Positions 4,958 to 6,940 of a stretch of DNA of 6,940 bases are shown here, piece after piece. This DNA comes from Deltaproteobacteria bacterium. GTDB lineage: Bacteria; UBA10199; 2-02-FULL-44-16. The stretch spans positions 1 to 6,940 of the forward strand of contig JACQMA010000097.1 of the NCBI GenBank assembly GCA_016203825.1. The letters are read 5' to 3'. The position numbers and the translations under genes are program-made. The notes under the pieces are model-generated. The model was not told the origin of the DNA. It searched no databases and saw nothing but the letters and a program-made list of their open reading frames with translations. Each line of letters starts with the position of its first letter. The stretch's first letter is position 1.

Positions 4958-6337
4958 GTGAGGCTCCAGTTTCTGGGCGCCACCGAGACGGTCACCGGTT
5001 CAAAGTATTGTCTTTCGCAGGGTGATCACTCCTGGCTCATTGATTGCGGGTTGTTTCAGGGCTTGAAAGAGCTCCGTCGTCGCAACTGGCATCGTCTGCC
5101 CGTTGATGAAGCGAAGCTCGATGCCGTCCTGCTCACGCACGCCCATATCGATCACACGGGCTATCTCCCCGTCCTCGTCAAACATGGTTTTGAAGGTCCC
5201 ATCTATGCCTCGGCCCCCACCATCGAACTCTGCAAGCTGATGCTTCCGGATGCCGGTTACATTCAGGAAGAAGATGCGCGTTTCGCCGCGACCAAGGGGT
5301 TTTCGAAACACGCATCTCCGCAGGCCTTGTACACCTATGACGATGCCGTCCGGTCGCTGAAACAGCTGACCCCGGTGGTCGATTGTGAATGGCTCGATCT
5401 CTCACCCGGGGTACGGGCGATGTATCGACCTTCGGGACACATCCTGGGATCACGCTTCATTAATATCTCCGTTGAGGAAAAACACCGGCATTTTAATATC
5501 TTTTTCGGGGGCGACATCGGCCGCTATGACGCCCTCATTGCGATCGATCCGGGCAAGGTCAAAAGCGTGACCTATCTGTTGCTTGAGGCGACCTACGGCG
5601 AAAAGCTTCATCCGGAAGAAGATGTGTACGCGCGTTTTGAGAAGATCATTATGGAAACCGTGGCGCGTGGTGGAAAAGTTTTGATCCCGGCGTTTGCGGT
5701 GAGTCGGACGCAACAGATTCTCTACATCTTGCGGAAGTTAGAAAATGAAGGGCGACTTCCACCGGTCCCCATTTATTTGAATAGTCCCTTGGCGATTGAT
5801 GCGACCTCGGTCTACAAACAGTTTATCCATGAGCAGAATTTTTTCTCGAATGGCACACCGACGGAAGATGTCTTTCATCCTTCACGGCTCACCATGGTCC
5901 ACGAAGCATCCGCGTCGAAGCATTTGAACCACCTCGAAGGTCCGGCGATCATCATCTCGTCTTCCGGGATGCTCATCGGCGGGCGCATTCTGCATCACTT
6001 GAAATACTATCTCCCGGATCCGGCATCAACGCTCGTGCTGACCGGCTTTCAAGCCGAAGGCACGCGCGGGCGCGCACTTCTCGATGGTGCAAAATCGATC
6101 AAGGTGCACGGCCAGGATGTTGCGGTGCGCGCGCACATTGAATTTGTCGAGTCTCTTTCAGCTCACGGCGATTGGAAGGATATTATGCGGTGGCTCAAGG
6201 GTTTCGAGCGACCGCCCCACACGACGTTTCTGATCCACGGTGAACAATCGGCGCTGGGGGCACTCAAACAGAAGATTGAAGATGAACTGCGTTGGAACGT
6301 CGTTATTCCCCGCTACTTTGACCGCGTCGATCTGTAA
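4958..6337 (+). CDS. Beta-CASP metallo-beta-lactamase family ribonuclease-like protein
   Basis: 459 residues from the GTG at 4958. The family (TTHA0252, CPSF-73 and aCPSF relatives) are zinc-dependent RNA endo- or exonucleases. The metal motifs are complete: HAHIDH (61-66), H161 in PSGHILGS and D186 in GGDIG, with motif A Glu in EATYGE (210). The CASP motif B His lies in GRILHH (346-347), motif C is SAHGD (H403), and the closing His is in LIHGE (427). The RNA-specificity region is intact and there is no KH domain. I chose GTG 4958 because the family begins (M)-x-L-x-F-L-G-A-x-x-x-V-T-G-S, matching residues 2 onward. An upstream in-frame ATG (4877) would add 27 unlike residues and overlap the divergent gene. 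No ribosome binding site is present. The 3' end overlaps thiD by 35 bases. RNA cleavage is established for relatives; this protein's substrate is unknown. Confidence 0.93.
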   Translation: MRLQFLGATETVTGSKYCLSQGDHSWLIDCGLFQGLKELRRRNWHRLPVDEAKLDAVLLTHAHIDHTGYLPVLVKHGFEGPIYASAPTIELCKLMLPDAGYIQEEDARFAATKGFSKHASPQALYTYDDAVRSLKQLTPVVDCEWLDLSPGVRAMYRPSGHILGSRFINISVEEKHRHFNIFFGGDIGRYDALIAIDPGKVKSVTYLLLEATYGEKLHPEEDVYARFEKIIMETVARGGKVLIPAFAVSRTQQILYILRKLENEGRLPPVPIYLNSPLAIDATSVYKQFIHEQNFFSNGTPTEDVFHPSRLTMVHEASASKHLNHLEGPAIIISSSGMLIGGRILHHLKYYLPDPASTLVLTGFQAEGTRGRALLDGAKSIKVHGQDVAVRAHIEFVESLSAHGDWKDIMRWLKGFERPPHTTFLIHGEQSALGALKQKIEDELRWNVVIPRYFDRVDL

Positions 6338-6940
6338 TGTATTTTCCGAGGTACTCCTTCGCGCGCTTCACCGATTCCCGGAGATCGTGTCCCTGCGCGA
6401 GATACGCGGCGATCGCCGAAGAAAAACGACACCCCGTCCCGCGTGGGCTCTTGCCGGGAATGCGTTGCGCCGAAAAGATCGAGAACGTAGCGCCGTCATA
6501 GAGAATGTCCGTTGCGTCGCCTGTGAGGTGTCCACCTTTGACGATGACGGCGAGTGGCCGTTCTTTCGCGGTACGAAAGTGACTCACTTCATGGTGGATC
6601 GCTTCGGCGGCACTGCGCATCGTATCGAGTCGCGACACTTGTTGTCCCGCAAGCGTTGAGGCCTCAGAAAGATTAGGCGTGATGACCGTTGCGAGCGGGA
6701 GAAGTTGTTGTCGATACAAGGCGACCGCTTTACTTTCGAGGAGCGGCGCCCCTGAGGACGAATGCAAAATCGGATCGATCACTATATGCGGAACGGGCGT
6801 GTGTTGCAGAAACCAAATGATGGCGCGAATATTCGTTTGCGTCGCGACCATGCCAATCTTGACCGCGGCGATCTCGCGGTTGCGGCATGCCGTGGAGAGT
6901 TGTTGGGTGAGAAGATCAGCAGGGGTCGGGTGGATTGCAA
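6303..6940 (-). CDS. thiD: Hydroxymethylpyrimidine (phosphate) kinase ThiD (partial, N-terminus beyond right edge)
   Basis: ThiD phosphorylates 4-amino-5-hydroxymethyl-2-methylpyrimidine and then its phosphate, supplying the pyrimidine half of thiamine diphosphate in the cytosol. The frame is open from the right edge and 211 codons are visible. The ribokinase-fold motifs are there: AVKIGMVATQTNIRAI, VIDPILHSSSGAPLLE, ITPNLSEASTLAG, VIVKGGHLTGDATDIL, and the anion hole with catalytic Cys in SPRGTGCRFSSAIAAYLAQG. About 50 N-terminal residues, including the substrate-binding start, are missing compared with the usual 260-270. The Met at 6849-6851 is internal, not the start. The C-terminus is short (LGKYITDRRGQSSGE). 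The gene is convergent with the beta-CASP gene and overlaps it by 35 bases. No other thi gene is in the window, so its operon must lie to the right. Confidence 0.94.
   Translation of the reverse strand, partial: AIHPTPADLLTQQLSTACRNREIAAVKIGMVATQTNIRAIIWFLQHTPVPHIVIDPILHSSSGAPLLESKAVALYRQQLLPLATVITPNLSEASTLAGQQVSRLDTMRSAAEAIHHEVSHFRTAKERPLAVIVKGGHLTGDATDILYDGATFSIFSAQRIPGKSPRGTGCRFSSAIAAYLAQGHDLRESVKRAKEYLGKYITDRRGQSSGE

Noticed and set aside
6849..6851. Met at 6851 as the start of thiD
   Set aside because: The frame continues upstream to the window edge with typical ThiD sequence (AAVKIG before the Met), so the gene is cut by the window, not started here.
1..6940. Mobile element, CRISPR array, tRNA/rRNA or defence system
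   Set aside because: No repeats, terminal inverted repeats, transposase or integrase motifs, cloverleaf sequences or defence-gene domains were found; gene density and style are uniform.

Overview
The window (about 50-55% GC by eye, densely coding) comes from a Gram-negative bacterium. It carries an outer-membrane Pal lipoprotein and a periplasmic CpoB/YbgF-like protein, which only make sense with an outer membrane. It also has a PhaR-type polyhydroxyalkanoate regulator and a PilZ (c-di-GMP) protein. Promoter style (TTGAC-17-TANNNT) and gene mix would fit a deltaproteobacterial-type or Nitrospirota-like lineage, but I cannot fix the phylum from sequence alone. There are no RNA genes, insertion sequences, CRISPR arrays or phage genes. 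This looks like chromosomal core plus lineage-specific DNA.

Left part (1-2200), minus strand: pal, then cpoB, then tsaD, which runs off the left edge. Pal has a strong promoter at 2139-2167. Its leader contains a four-run G-tract motif over the ribosome binding site. A terminator-like hairpin lies between pal and cpoB, so cpoB-tsaD expression may depend on read-through. The other Tol genes (tolQRAB) are not in the window.

Centre-left (2190-2936), plus strand, divergent from pal: a two-gene unit joined by an ATGA overlap. It encodes a degenerate receiver-domain protein that has lost the usual phosphorylation residues and a single-domain PilZ protein with intact c-di-GMP-binding motifs. Together they look like a small signalling pair that does not use phosphate.

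Centre (2915-4902), minus strand: a tightly packed five-gene operon. It encodes a four-helix membrane protein, a 41-residue single-helix membrane protein, an 84-residue lysine-tailed protein, a PhaR-family regulator, and a secreted protein of transglutaminase/cysteine-peptidase-like appearance. The first junction is 2 bases and the next three are 4-base ATGA overlaps. The first three proteins and the last have no function I can name; their tie to PhaR is the main unexplained feature of the window.

Right part (4958-6940): a beta-CASP metallo-beta-lactamase ribonuclease-like protein on the plus strand, probably started at a GTG with almost no leader, convergent with and overlapping a ThiD-type hydroxymethylpyrimidine kinase whose N-terminus lies beyond the right edge.
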